Assembly: GCF_030812295.1 (NCBI RefSeq)
Contig: NZ_JAUSSK010000001.1
Span: 930,001-994,000, forward strand
Direction of reading: 5' to 3'
DNA: 64,000 nucleotides
Source of the DNA: Luteibacter jiangsuensis
GTDB taxonomy: Bacteria; Pseudomonadota; Gammaproteobacteria; Xanthomonadales; Rhodanobacteraceae
Shown here: positions 10,751 to 19,452 of the stretch, piece after piece
Position numbering within the stretch: the first letter of the stretch is position 1
Layout of the letters: each line of letters begins with the position of its first letter
Program-made: the position numbers and the translations under genes
Notes under the pieces: generated by a model
Told to the model about the DNA's origin: nothing
Databases searched by the model: none
What the model saw: only the letters and a program-made list of their open reading frames with translations

Positions 10751-13213
10751 TTAGACGATGTCGTTGAGGATCCGGCGGGCCGTGTCCTTCTGCATCTGCG
10801 AGCCTTCGGCGAGCACTTCGTCGAGCATCAGGCGGGCGCCTTCGGCGTCGCCCATGTCGAGGTAGGCGCGGGCCAGATCGAGCTTGGTGTCCACCGGGTC
10901 ATCGCTGAAGCTCTCCGGACCGTGGTCCTCGAGCGGCTCTTCGTCCGGGAAGGTGGGTTCGTCGAAACGGGGCACGTGACTGGTCGTCGTGGCCGGCTCG
11001 GCATGGCCACGGGAGGCGAGGTCATGCTCGTCCTCGAACGACCAGGTCGAGCGTTCCTCGTCCTTGGCGACCGTTTCATTACCGGCGACACTGCCGTTCG
11101 TCTCGTGCGGCTCGGCATAGGGCGATTCCGGCGCGTCGACATCGAACACGTCCGGGGCGCTCGGGCGGCGATCCGCCTCGGCGCGCTGCACCGGCGTCAG
11201 GTCGAAGTTGAAATGGTATTCGCTGTGCTTCTGCGGCGCCGGCTTCTGCGTGGGTTCTTCCTCATCCGGACCGGTGACGTAGTTGCCGAGGTCGAATTCC
11301 TCGAGCGCCGCGACTTCGTCCTCGTTGCGCGGACGCGAGGCGGTATAGGTGTCCTCGTACGGCTCGTCGACCTCGTCCACGGGGACGCCACCGAACAGCG
11401 GATGGCTGGGCGCGAGGTCCTCGCCCATCATCATCACTTCGCGCCATTCCGGCTGGTCCGGGTCGGCGACGTGGGCGAACATGGCTTCGGCCGCGGCTTC
11501 GAAATGCTCGACGTCGCGGCGGCCGTAGTAGAGGCTCACCAGTTCGAGGTGCAGGCCGATGTCGTCCGGATGCTCGGCCAGCGCATCGAGTATTTCGCGC
11601 TGGTCCTGGTCCATGATCTCGCTGGGTTCACCGAAACCGCCGAACGTGTGTTCCTGGCCGAAGCGGTCGGCCAGCGACGTGGCGCCGGCGGTGGCGGCGG
11701 CCTTCGGCTTCTTGCGGCCAAAGACGGCCGCGACCAACAGCAGCAGGATGACGATGGCGCCGCCACCCCAGGCCCAGGGCTGCATGTACCACGGGTCCTC
11801 TTCGACCGGAACGGGAGCGACCGGCGCCCGCTTCGTCACGGGCTTGGCGGCCGGAGGCGTCGCCGCCGAAGGTTCCTTGAGCGGCGAAATCGCCACGGTG
11901 GAGGCAGGCGCCGGAGCCGAAGCCGCCGGCGTGGCCGAGGCGACCACCGGTGAGGGCGCGCTGGCGGCGGCTGGAGCCGTGGGTGCCGGTGCCGGCGAGG
12001 TCGCGGCGGCGGCCGGCGTCGGCGCGCTCGCCACGGCGGGCTGGCCGGGAGCCTTCTGTGCCTCGGCCAGCTTGCGCTGGAGTTCGGCGATTTCGGAATC
12101 CTTGAGGCTCAGCAGGCGCTGGTTCTTGGAGTTGATTTCCTCGAGGTCGCCGATGCGCGATTTCAGTTCCTCGCCCTGCTGCTTGAGCGAAGCGACGCTT
12201 TCCTGCGAGGTGGCCAGTTGCTGCTTGAGGCCCACGACCTGCGCATCGCCCGTGCCGCCCTTGCTGCCCGCACGCGTGGAAGCGGCATCGCCACCGTCCT
12301 TGGAGGGAACGATGGCGAGGCGGTCGGTCGCCGGAGCGGCCGGCTTTCCTTCACCTTGGCCCGCGGGGGACGAGGCGGCATCGGCCACCACCGACGGCGC
12401 CCGCGTGGTGCCCGCGCGCCAGCTTTCGTTCTGGCGGCGCACTTCGGCCAGCGCCGACGCGGCGGACAATGCCTGCACGTCGTCGGTGGACGGAATGCGC
12501 AGAACGGCGCCTGTCTTCAGCGCGTTCATGTTGTCGCGGTAGAAGGCCTCCGGGTTGGCCTTCTGCAGTGCCACCAGCATCTGGTTCATGTCGGCGCCGC
12601 CCGCGTGCTGGCGGGCGATGGTCGACAGGGTCTGGCCGCGTTGCACCGGACCATAGGTGTCGCCAGGCGCCGCGGCAGCAGGGGCGGCCTTCGCGGGAGC
12701 CGCCTTGGTCGGTGCCTCCGCACGCGAAGGCCGGGCTTCGCTATGCGACGGTACGCGCGAGGGAACCTCGGAGGTACGCGACGGCTGTGCCGCCGACGCG
12801 GCCACCGCGGAATTCACCGGCGTACCCGGTGGATCGAGCAGCATGGTCACTTCGCGCACGACCTTGTTGCCGCCCGTGGACACCTCGACCAGGAAGTCGA
12901 GATACGTGTCGCGCACCGGCTCGGCGCTGCTGACCCGCACCACCGGCTGTCCGGACGCGTTCTTGCCCACGGCGAAGTTCAGGGCCACCGGCAAGCCGCC
13001 GCGATTCAGGCCGGCACGCGTGAAGGCTTCTTCCGAGGCCAGGGCGACATGGACATTATCGAGGTTGCCCGACACGCCGGTCAGAGGGATTTCCGCGGCC
13101 AGCGGCTGGTCCATCGTGGAACGGACCTGGACCGGGCCCAGGTTCTGCGCCAGGGCCTGACTGCCCCATGTGGCGAGCGCCAGCATGATCGAAAGCTTCA
13201 ACGTACGGTTCAT
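10751..13213 (-). CDS. fimV: FimV/HubP-family polar peptidoglycan-binding protein
   Basis: 820 residues. A signal peptide ([22 protein letters not shown]) leads into the FimV N-terminal domain, then a LysM module ([19 protein letters not shown], about residues 185-245), a coiled coil with [10 protein letters not shown], an Ala/Pro-rich linker, one membrane helix ([18 protein letters not shown], about 490) and an acidic cytoplasmic part ending in the conserved C-terminal FimV motif ([21 protein letters not shown]). FimV proteins organise cell poles, type IV pili and twitching. The start at 13213 precedes the signal peptide directly. It lies in the usual asd-fimV-truA context. Confidence 0.93.
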   Translation of the reverse strand: MNRTLKLSIMLALATWGSQALAQNLGPVQVRSTMDQPLAAEIPLTGVSGNLDNVHVALASEEAFTRAGLNRGGLPVALNFAVGKNASGQPVVRVSSAEPVRDTYLDFLVEVSTGGNKVVREVTMLLDPPGTPVNSAVAASAAQPSRTSEVPSRVPSHSEARPSRAEAPTKAAPAKAAPAAAAPGDTYGPVQRGQTLSTIARQHAGGADMNQMLVALQKANPEAFYRDNMNALKTGAVLRIPSTDDVQALSAASALAEVRRQNESWRAGTTRAPSVVADAASSPAGQGEGKPAAPATDRLAIVPSKDGGDAASTRAGSKGGTGDAQVVGLKQQLATSQESVASLKQQGEELKSRIGDLEEINSKNQRLLSLKDSEIAELQRKLAEAQKAPGQPAVASAPTPAAAATSPAPAPTAPAAASAPSPVVASATPAASAPAPASTVAISPLKEPSAATPPAAKPVTKRAPVAPVPVEEDPWYMQPWAWGGGAIVILLLLVAAVFGRKKPKAAATAGATSLADRFGQEHTFGGFGEPSEIMDQDQREILDALAEHPDDIGLHLELVSLYYGRRDVEHFEAAAEAMFAHVADPDQPEWREVMMMGEDLAPSHPLFGGVPVDEVDEPYEDTYTASRPRNEDEVAALEEFDLGNYVTGPDEEEPTQKPAPQKHSEYHFNFDLTPVQRAEADRRPSAPDVFDVDAPESPYAEPHETNGSVAGNETVAKDEERSTWSFEDEHDLASRGHAEPATTTSHVPRFDEPTFPDEEPLEDHGPESFSDDPVDTKLDLARAYLDMGDAEGARLMLDEVLAEGSQMQKDTARRILNDIV

Positions 13214-13394
13214 CACTCGCTTCCCCCGAACTAAACCCATGCCGGCGGCGCGCCTCTATGGGGCGATCGGCCGCGAAGGCGCCACTGTAGTGCACCCCAG
13301 CAACAACTAACAATAGCGGGTACGGATAGTTACGCGACAACGTTAAGTCGTTCGCGAGGCCCGTACACGCCCCCCTTACATGTCCCGGCCCCGG

Positions 13395-13679
13395 TCAGTG
13401 GCCCTGTTTCGCCTCCAGCTGGCGCTGGAGTTCGGCGATCTTGCGATCGCGTTCCTCCAGTGCGCGGCGGGCGGCCTGCGTGTCCGATTCCAGCGTGTCG
13501 ACCTTCGCCTTGAGTTGTTGGACCTGGGCGTCCTCGCTCTTCACCTGGCCCTGCAAGGCTTCGAGCTTGGCGCGGGCCACGGCCGCCCCGGCAGGCGCCG
13601 GAGCCGACGACGACCGCTGCTCCGCCAGCGCCAGGGGCGAAAGCAGGACGAGCAGGCAGGCGGTGGCGCACGCTCTCAT
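13395..13679 (-). CDS. Small secreted coiled-coil protein
   Basis: 94 residues with an N-terminal signal peptide (about 1-19, LLVLLSPLALA) and then an almost continuous heptad-like coiled coil (AKLEALQGQVKSEDAQVQQL, ending KIAELQRQLEAKQGH). The residue pattern resembles the FimV coiled coil ([10 protein letters not shown]). It overlaps or abuts the asd stop and precedes fimV, so it is probably co-transcribed with them. The function is unknown; a periplasmic partner or scaffold for FimV is a guess from position only. Confidence 0.65.
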   Translation of the reverse strand: MRACATACLLVLLSPLALAEQRSSSAPAPAGAAVARAKLEALQGQVKSEDAQVQQLKAKVDTLESDTQAARRALEERDRKIAELQRQLEAKQGH

Positions 13680-14707
13680 TACAGATAGTCCTCGATCAGG
13701 ATCTCCGCGATCTGCACGGCATTGAGGGCCGCGCCCTTGCGGATGTTATCGGCCACCACCCAGAGATCGAGGCCGCGTTCGTGCGAGATGTCCTCCCGGA
13801 TACGTCCGACGAACACCGGGTCCTTGCCCGCCGCGTCACCCACCGGCGTCGGATAGCCGCCGGCCTTGCGCTCGTCCTGCACGACCACGCCCGGGGCCTG
13901 CTCGAGCAGCTCGCGCGCACGCTCGGCGGTGATCTTGTCGCGGGTCTCGATATGCACGGCCTCGGCGTGGCCGTAGAACACGGGCACGCGCACCGCGGTC
14001 GGGTTCACCTGGATGGATGGGTCCTCGAGGATCTTCCGGGTCTCCCAGACCATCTTCATTTCTTCCTTGGTGTAGCCATTGGCCTGGAAGTCGTCGATGT
14101 GCGGGATCACGTTGAACGCGATCTGTTTCGGGAACTTGGCCGTCTCCACTTCCTGGAAGTTGAGCATCTGCGCGGTCTGCTTGCCCAGTTCGTCCATGCC
14201 GCTGCGCCCCGCGCCCGACACCGACTGGTAGGTGGCGACGTTGATGCGCTCGATGCCCACCTCGCGGTGGATGGGCGCCAGCGCCACCAGCATCTGCATC
14301 GTGGAGCAGTTCGGGTTGGCGATGATGCCGCGCACCGTGTAGTCGGCGATGGCGTGCGGATTCACCTCGGACACCACCAGGGGAATGTCGTCCTGGTAAC
14401 GGAACTCCGAGGTGTTATCGATCACCACGGCCCCGGCCGCCGCCGCGCGAGGCGCGTGTTCGCGGCTCACGGAACCACCGGCCGAGAAGAAGGCGATGTC
14501 CACGCCGGCGAAGTCGTACTTGGCCAGGTCCTGGACGACGTAAGGTTTTCCATTGAAGTCGACCGTACCGCCCGCCGAGCGCTCGCTCGCCAGGGGCACC
14601 AGTTCGCTCACGGGGAAGTCCCGCTCGGCGAGGATCGACAGGAGGGTTTCGCCGACCGCGCCGGTCGCACCCACCATGGCCACCTTGTAACTCGTCTTCT
14701 TGCTCAT
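13679..14707 (-). CDS. asd: Aspartate-semialdehyde dehydrogenase
   Basis: 342 residues; reduces aspartyl phosphate to aspartate semialdehyde for lysine/diaminopimelate, threonine and methionine synthesis. The NADP-binding loop VGATGAVGETLLSIL is at the N-terminus and the catalytic Cys is in IIANPNCSTMQMLVAL (near residue 130). A catalytic His lies in the C-terminal half. Length and motifs are normal for the shorter Asd class. It is upstream of fimV, the common arrangement in this group of bacteria. Confidence 0.97.
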   Translation of the reverse strand: MSKKTSYKVAMVGATGAVGETLLSILAERDFPVSELVPLASERSAGGTVDFNGKPYVVQDLAKYDFAGVDIAFFSAGGSVSREHAPRAAAAGAVVIDNTSEFRYQDDIPLVVSEVNPHAIADYTVRGIIANPNCSTMQMLVALAPIHREVGIERINVATYQSVSGAGRSGMDELGKQTAQMLNFQEVETAKFPKQIAFNVIPHIDDFQANGYTKEEMKMVWETRKILEDPSIQVNPTAVRVPVFYGHAEAVHIETRDKITAERARELLEQAPGVVVQDERKAGGYPTPVGDAAGKDPVFVGRIREDISHERGLDLWVVADNIRKGAALNAVQIAEILIEDYL

Positions 14708-14739
14708 GCTTCGCTTTCGTCAGGCGTGGGAAAACAGGT

Positions 14740-15741
14740 TCAGCTGGCGTCGGCCAGCACACCCGGATTGAGGATCGTGGGTGGCCGGCCGGCGTCAGGA
14801 CCATGCCCGAACGCCGCCAGCACATTGTCCACAGCCAGCGCCGCCATATCGCGACGTGTGTCGCGACTTGCGCTGGCGATGTGCGGACTGAGCACGATAT
14901 TTTGCAATTTCATGAGGTCGGGATGGACCTTCGGCTCGCCTTCGAATACATCGAGGGCCGCCGCGGCGATCGTGCCATCGGCCAGTGCGCGGGCCAGGGC
15001 CGCGTCGTCGACGATGCCACCACGGGCGACATTGACCAGGGTGGCCGTCGGCTTCATCGCCTTGAGTTCCGGCTCACCGATGGCGTGGTGGTTTTGCGGC
15101 GTGTATGGCAGCACCAGGATCAGGTGGTCCGACGCCGCCAGCAAGCTCGCCTTGTCCACATAGGTCGCCGCGTACTCGCGCTCGATCTCCGGCGCCAGCC
15201 GGGAGCGGTTGTGATAGATCACCTTCGCCCGGAACCCGGAGGCACGCCGTGCGATGGCCTGGCCGATCCGGCCCATGCCGAGGATACCGATGGTCGTGCC
15301 ATGCACGTCGGCGCCCAGCCAGCCCTCGAAGCGCGAACCATGCCATTGGCCATCGCGCAACCAGCGCTCGGCTTCGCCGATCCGGCGCGCCGCCGCGAGC
15401 ATCAGCGCCCAGGCGTAGTCGGCCACGGTCTCGTTGAGCACGTCCGGGGTATTCGATGCGCCGATGCCGGCCTCGGTCAGCGCACCGATATCGAGGTTGT
15501 TGTAGCCCACGCCGAGATTGGCCACGAAGCGCAGGCGCGGGGCGGACGCGATCGTCGTCGCGTCGATGCGCTCGGCCAGGCCCACGATGGCGGCGTCGGC
15601 ACCGGCCAACCGCCCGGCCAGGTCGGCCGGCGAGAAGGAGCGTTCCTCCGTCTCCGCGCGCACCTCGAACCAGGGACGCAGGCGGTCGACGATGTCCGGG
15701 AAGAACGGACGGGAAATCCAGACGATCGGCTTGCTCATCAT
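14740..15741 (-). CDS. D-isomer-specific 2-hydroxyacid dehydrogenase
   Basis: 333 residues. The nucleotide-binding domain carries GILGMGRIGQAIARR (about 150-165), and the catalytic Arg-Glu-His set is placed as in the family (VNVARGGIVDD, DVFEGEP, SPHIASAS). Relatives include glyoxylate/hydroxypyruvate reductases and phosphoglycerate dehydrogenase-like enzymes that interconvert 2-keto and 2-hydroxy acids with NAD(P)H. The substrate cannot be read off. There is no ACT domain, so it is not a regulated SerA. The aroC stop TAG is followed at once by its ATG-ATG start, so the two genes are coupled. Confidence 0.9.
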   Translation of the reverse strand: MMSKPIVWISRPFFPDIVDRLRPWFEVRAETEERSFSPADLAGRLAGADAAIVGLAERIDATTIASAPRLRFVANLGVGYNNLDIGALTEAGIGASNTPDVLNETVADYAWALMLAAARRIGEAERWLRDGQWHGSRFEGWLGADVHGTTIGILGMGRIGQAIARRASGFRAKVIYHNRSRLAPEIEREYAATYVDKASLLAASDHLILVLPYTPQNHHAIGEPELKAMKPTATLVNVARGGIVDDAALARALADGTIAAAALDVFEGEPKVHPDLMKLQNIVLSPHIASASRDTRRDMAALAVDNVLAAFGHGPDAGRPPTILNPGVLADAS

Positions 15742-16845
15742 CTATGCCTGCAACGTGCCCGGAATGCGCGGCGGCACCTCGCCCACGTCGCCGCATTGGG
15801 CGCGATGGCGCAGGGCCTGGTCCATCAGCACGAGGGCGAGCATCGCCTCGGCGATGGGCACGGCGCGGATGCCGACGCAGGGATCGTGGCGGCCCTTGGT
15901 CACGACCTCGGCCGGCTGCCCGGCCCGGTCGACGCTGCGGCCGGGCACGAGGATGCTCGAGGTGGGCTTGAACGCCATCGAGACGACCACCGGCTGTCCG
16001 GAAGCGATACCGCCGAGGATGCCGCCCGCATGGTTGGAAAGGAAGCCGTCGGCACTGAGTTCATCGCGGTGTTGCGTGCCGCGCTGGACCACGGCGGCGA
16101 AGCCATCACCGATCTCCACGCCCTTCACCGCGTTGATGGACATCATGGCGGCGGCGAGTTCACCGTCGAGCTTGCCGTAGATCGGCTCGCCCCACCCGGC
16201 CGGCACGCCATCGGCCACCACGGTGACCTTGGCGCCGACCGAATCGCCCGACTTGCGCAAGGCATCCATGTACGACTCCAGCTCCGCCACCTGCGTGGCA
16301 TCGGGCCAGAAGAACGGGTTGCCCTCGATCGCGTCGGCATCGAAGCCGCGCGGGACGAGTTCACCGATCTGGGCCACGTGGCCGCGCACGGTCACGCCAT
16401 GGCGCTGTGCCAGCCACTTCTTGGCGATGACGCCGGCAGCCACGCGCATCGTGGTTTCCCGTGCCGACGAACGGCCGCCGCCGCGAGGATCGCGGATGCC
16501 GTACTTCTGCCAGTACGTGTAATCCGCATGGCCCGGGCGGAAGGTATCGAGGATGTTGCCGTAATCCTTCGAACGGGCGTCCGTGTTGCGGATCAGCAGG
16601 GCGATGGGCGTACCGGTGGTCACGCCGTCGTACACACCCGAGAGGATCTCGATATCGTCCGCTTCGCGACGCTGCGAGGTATGCCGCGAGCGCCCGGTGG
16701 CGCGGCGTTCGAGGTCGGCGCGGAACTCCGCCGCATCGAGCGGAAGCCCCGGTGGGCAACCGTCCACCACGCACCCGATCGCCGGGCCGTGGCTTTCGCC
16801 GAAGGTGGTGACGGAGAGGAGCTTGCCGAACGTATTGGAGGACAC
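15742..16845 (-). CDS. aroC: Chorismate synthase
   Basis: 367 residues; the last shared step of aromatic synthesis, turning EPSP into chorismate with reduced FMN. Family signatures are [19 protein letters not shown] near the N-terminus, [18 protein letters not shown] in the centre and the C-terminal [19 protein letters not shown]. Length is standard. It is downstream of prmB (18 bp) and runs straight into the 2-hydroxyacid dehydrogenase. The prmB-aroC order is common in gammaproteobacteria. Confidence 0.98.
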   Translation of the reverse strand: MSSNTFGKLLSVTTFGESHGPAIGCVVDGCPPGLPLDAAEFRADLERRATGRSRHTSQRREADDIEILSGVYDGVTTGTPIALLIRNTDARSKDYGNILDTFRPGHADYTYWQKYGIRDPRGGGRSSARETTMRVAAGVIAKKWLAQRHGVTVRGHVAQIGELVPRGFDADAIEGNPFFWPDATQVAELESYMDALRKSGDSVGAKVTVVADGVPAGWGEPIYGKLDGELAAAMMSINAVKGVEIGDGFAAVVQRGTQHRDELSADGFLSNHAGGILGGIASGQPVVVSMAFKPTSSILVPGRSVDRAGQPAEVVTKGRHDPCVGIRAVPIAEAMLALVLMDQALRHRAQCGDVGEVPPRIPGTLQA

Positions 16846-16863
16846 GGTACTTCCGGTGAGGGT

Positions 16864-17784
16864 TTAGTTTCTTGCGGCACGCACCGCGGAGATCTCCGCG
16901 GCGTGCTCGATGAGGTCACGCCGCTCCAGCGCGAAGATGCCCATCTGCCCGACCTTGAACTCCAGCCAGACGAACGGCACGCGCGGCAGCAGGTTGACCA
17001 GCGCGTGCTCGCTGTCGCCCACTTCGACGATCAGCAGGCCATCCTCACTGAGGTGGTCGGCCGCCTCGTCGAGGATGCGCAAGGTGATGTCCAGTCCATC
17101 ATCGCCCGATGTCAGGCCGAGGACCGGTTCATGGCTGTATTCGGCCGGCATCGCGGCGTATTCGTCGTTGGTCACGTACGGCGGGTTGGACACGATCAGG
17201 TCGTAGACCTCGCCCTTCACCCCGTCGAACAGGTCCGACTTGATCGCCCGCACGCGGTCGTCCACGTGCTGGTACTCGATATTTTCGTTGGCCAGCGAGA
17301 GGGCGTCGTCACTGACATCGACGAGGTCCACCCGCCAATCCGGGTTGTACTCGGCCATGGCGATGCCGATGCAGCCGGAGCCCGTGCAGAGATCCAGCGC
17401 ACGTTCCACATGGCGGTCGTCCAGCCACGGAGTGAACCGACTCTCGATCAGCTCGGCGATCGGCGAACGCGGCACCAGGGCGCGACGGTCGCTCTTGAAC
17501 TTCATCCCGGCGAACCAGGTCTCGCCCACCAGGTAGGCCACCGGTACGCGCTCGGTCACGCGGCGCTCGATCAGCGCCAGCACCTTCGCTTTTTCCTCGG
17601 CGACCAGGTTGCCCGCGCCGTAGGCCGGCGGGATGTCCGGCGGCAGGTGCAGCGCGGCCAGGACCAGGTGGGTCGCCTCGTCGATCGGATTGTCGTGGCT
17701 ATGCCCGAAGGTCAGGCCGGCGGCCGAGAAACGGCTGGCGCCGTAGCGGATGAAATCGATGATCGAAGAGAGTTCGCTGGTCAC
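16864..17784 (-). CDS. prmB: Ribosomal protein L3 N5-glutamine methyltransferase
   Basis: 306 residues; SAM-dependent methyltransferase of a glutamine in ribosomal protein L3. It has the HemK-type catalytic motif LIVSNPPYVTNDEY, the SAM-binding LDLCTGSGCIGIAMAEY, and the PrmB-like N-terminus with IRYGASRFSAAGLTFGH. The GTG at 17784 is the only start that keeps the family N-terminus without a long proline/arginine-rich upstream shadow; its ribosome site is weak. It is upstream of aroC on the same strand. Confidence 0.93.
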   Translation of the reverse strand: MTSELSSIIDFIRYGASRFSAAGLTFGHSHDNPIDEATHLVLAALHLPPDIPPAYGAGNLVAEEKAKVLALIERRVTERVPVAYLVGETWFAGMKFKSDRRALVPRSPIAELIESRFTPWLDDRHVERALDLCTGSGCIGIAMAEYNPDWRVDLVDVSDDALSLANENIEYQHVDDRVRAIKSDLFDGVKGEVYDLIVSNPPYVTNDEYAAMPAEYSHEPVLGLTSGDDGLDITLRILDEAADHLSEDGLLIVEVGDSEHALVNLLPRVPFVWLEFKVGQMGIFALERRDLIEHAAEISAVRAARN

Positions 17785-17942
17785 GGGAGGCGGCGTTCGA
17801 TGGGGCTGACGGGGGAGTATAGCCGTCCGGGTCCGGGCCCACACGATCGCTATCGGCCATCCTGCCGATGGGCACGCGAGCCGGGCAGGCGTACATTCCG
17901 ACCTTCCCACGGGCACGCGACGCCCGGCAAACGGAGTCTGGC

Positions 17943-19424
17943 ATGACCGGTTTCCTGCGCGTCCTCGCCGTATCGCTGCTCGTGGTGTCCGCCGCCCGGG
18001 CCCAGGAGATGCACGACCACGGTATCCCCGAGAAACTCGGCAAGGTGTCGTTCCCGATCTCGTGCGATCCCTCGGTACAGAAGCCGTTCGATCGTGGCGT
18101 CGCCCTCCTCCACTCGTTCGCCTATGCCGCCGCCGGCCAGGCCTTCGAGGGTGTCGTGGCGAAGGACCCGGCCTGCGCCATGGGCCACTGGGGCATCGCG
18201 ATGGTTTTCTTCCACCCGGTCTGGACGCCCGCCCTGCCGGCGGACACCTTCGCCCGCGGCCAGGCGGAGGCCCGGGCGGCGGCACGCCTGGCGGCGACCT
18301 CGTCACCGCGCGAGCGGACGTACATCCAGGCGCTCGGACGGCTCTATCAAGGCGGCGACGTCAAGCCCGCGCAGCGCACCCTCGCCTACGAACAGGCGAT
18401 GGCCGGCGTCGCCCGCGACAACCCGAAGGACGTCGAGGCGCAGGTGTTCTACGCCGTGGCCCTGCTGTCGAATGCCTCGATGACCGACAAGACACACGCG
18501 AAACAGAAACAGGCCATCGCGATCCTGGACCCGCTGTTCCGCGCGCATCCGGATCACCCTGGCATCGCGCACTATCTGATCCACGCCTGCGACAGCGCCG
18601 AGCTGGCGCAACGCGGCCTGCCGGCGGCGAGAAAGTATGCGGACATCGCGCCTTCGGCACCGCATGCCCTGCACATGCCCTCGCACATCTTTACCCGGCT
18701 CGGGCTATGGGACGATTCGATCCACTCCAACCTTGCTTCGGAAAAGGCGGCGCGCGAGCACGGCGACACCATGGGCCAGTTGCACGCCATGGACTATCTC
18801 GTCTACGCGTACATGCAGTCCGGCCGCGACAAGGAGGCCCGGGCGGTCATCGGCGACCTGAAGACCATGCGCGGCCTGGACATGAGCGACTTCGGAATCG
18901 CTTATGCCGCGACCGCCATGCCGATCCGCGAAATCGTGGAACAAGGTAGATGGAACGAGGCCGCTACCATCGCCCCACCCGACGGCGCACCGGCCTCGGT
19001 GGTGGCCATCGCGGTGTGGGCGAAGGGCCTGGGCCTCGCACGCAGCGGCCACCCCGACGAAGCTCGTGCCGAGGCGGCCCGTCTCGACCAGATCGAGGCC
19101 CAGCTCAAGACCTCCGGCGACGACTACTGGTCCACGCAGACCGGCGTCCTCGCTTCCGAAGTAAAGGCATGGGCCGCCCAGGCCAGCGGCGACGCCGCAG
19201 CCGCCGTCGCCCTGATGACCGATGCCGCCGAGCGAGAGGACAGGGTCGAGAAGCGGCCGGTGACACCGGGACCGATCGTCCCCGCGCGCGAACAACTCGG
19301 CGAACTGCTGCTGGCACAGAAGCAACCCGGACCGGCGCTGGCCGCGTTCAAGACCGCGCTCACCCAGGCTCCCGGCCGCGCCGGCGCGCTTCGCGGCGAG
19401 AAGGCGGCGGAAGCGATGCGGTAG
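17943..19424 (+). CDS. Secreted TPR-type helical repeat protein of unknown function
   Basis: 493 residues with a signal peptide (LRVLAVSLLVVSAARA) and a long alpha-helical body with TPR-like repeats. Conserved-looking histidine clusters stand out: GIAHYLIHACDS and HALHMPSHIFTRLGLWDDS, plus MGHWGIAMVFFHP near the N-terminus. Similar periplasmic TPR proteins exist widely without assigned function. The ATG at 17943 has GGAG about 6 nt upstream. The gene stands alone, divergent from prmB and convergent with the phospholipase C gene. Confidence 0.75.
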   Translation: MTGFLRVLAVSLLVVSAARAQEMHDHGIPEKLGKVSFPISCDPSVQKPFDRGVALLHSFAYAAAGQAFEGVVAKDPACAMGHWGIAMVFFHPVWTPALPADTFARGQAEARAAARLAATSSPRERTYIQALGRLYQGGDVKPAQRTLAYEQAMAGVARDNPKDVEAQVFYAVALLSNASMTDKTHAKQKQAIAILDPLFRAHPDHPGIAHYLIHACDSAELAQRGLPAARKYADIAPSAPHALHMPSHIFTRLGLWDDSIHSNLASEKAAREHGDTMGQLHAMDYLVYAYMQSGRDKEARAVIGDLKTMRGLDMSDFGIAYAATAMPIREIVEQGRWNEAATIAPPDGAPASVVAIAVWAKGLGLARSGHPDEARAEAARLDQIEAQLKTSGDDYWSTQTGVLASEVKAWAAQASGDAAAAVALMTDAAEREDRVEKRPVTPGPIVPAREQLGELLLAQKQPGPALAAFKTALTQAPGRAGALRGEKAAEAMR

Positions 19425-19452
19425 CTTGGGGAAATCCTGGACGCGAGACGAT

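Noticed and set aside
14803-17946. Open frame of over 1000 codons on the plus strand opposite asd-side dehydrogenase, aroC and prmB
   Set aside because: The translation is His/Arg/Ala/Gly-rich with no domain and lies antisense to three well-supported genes. It is a high-GC shadow.
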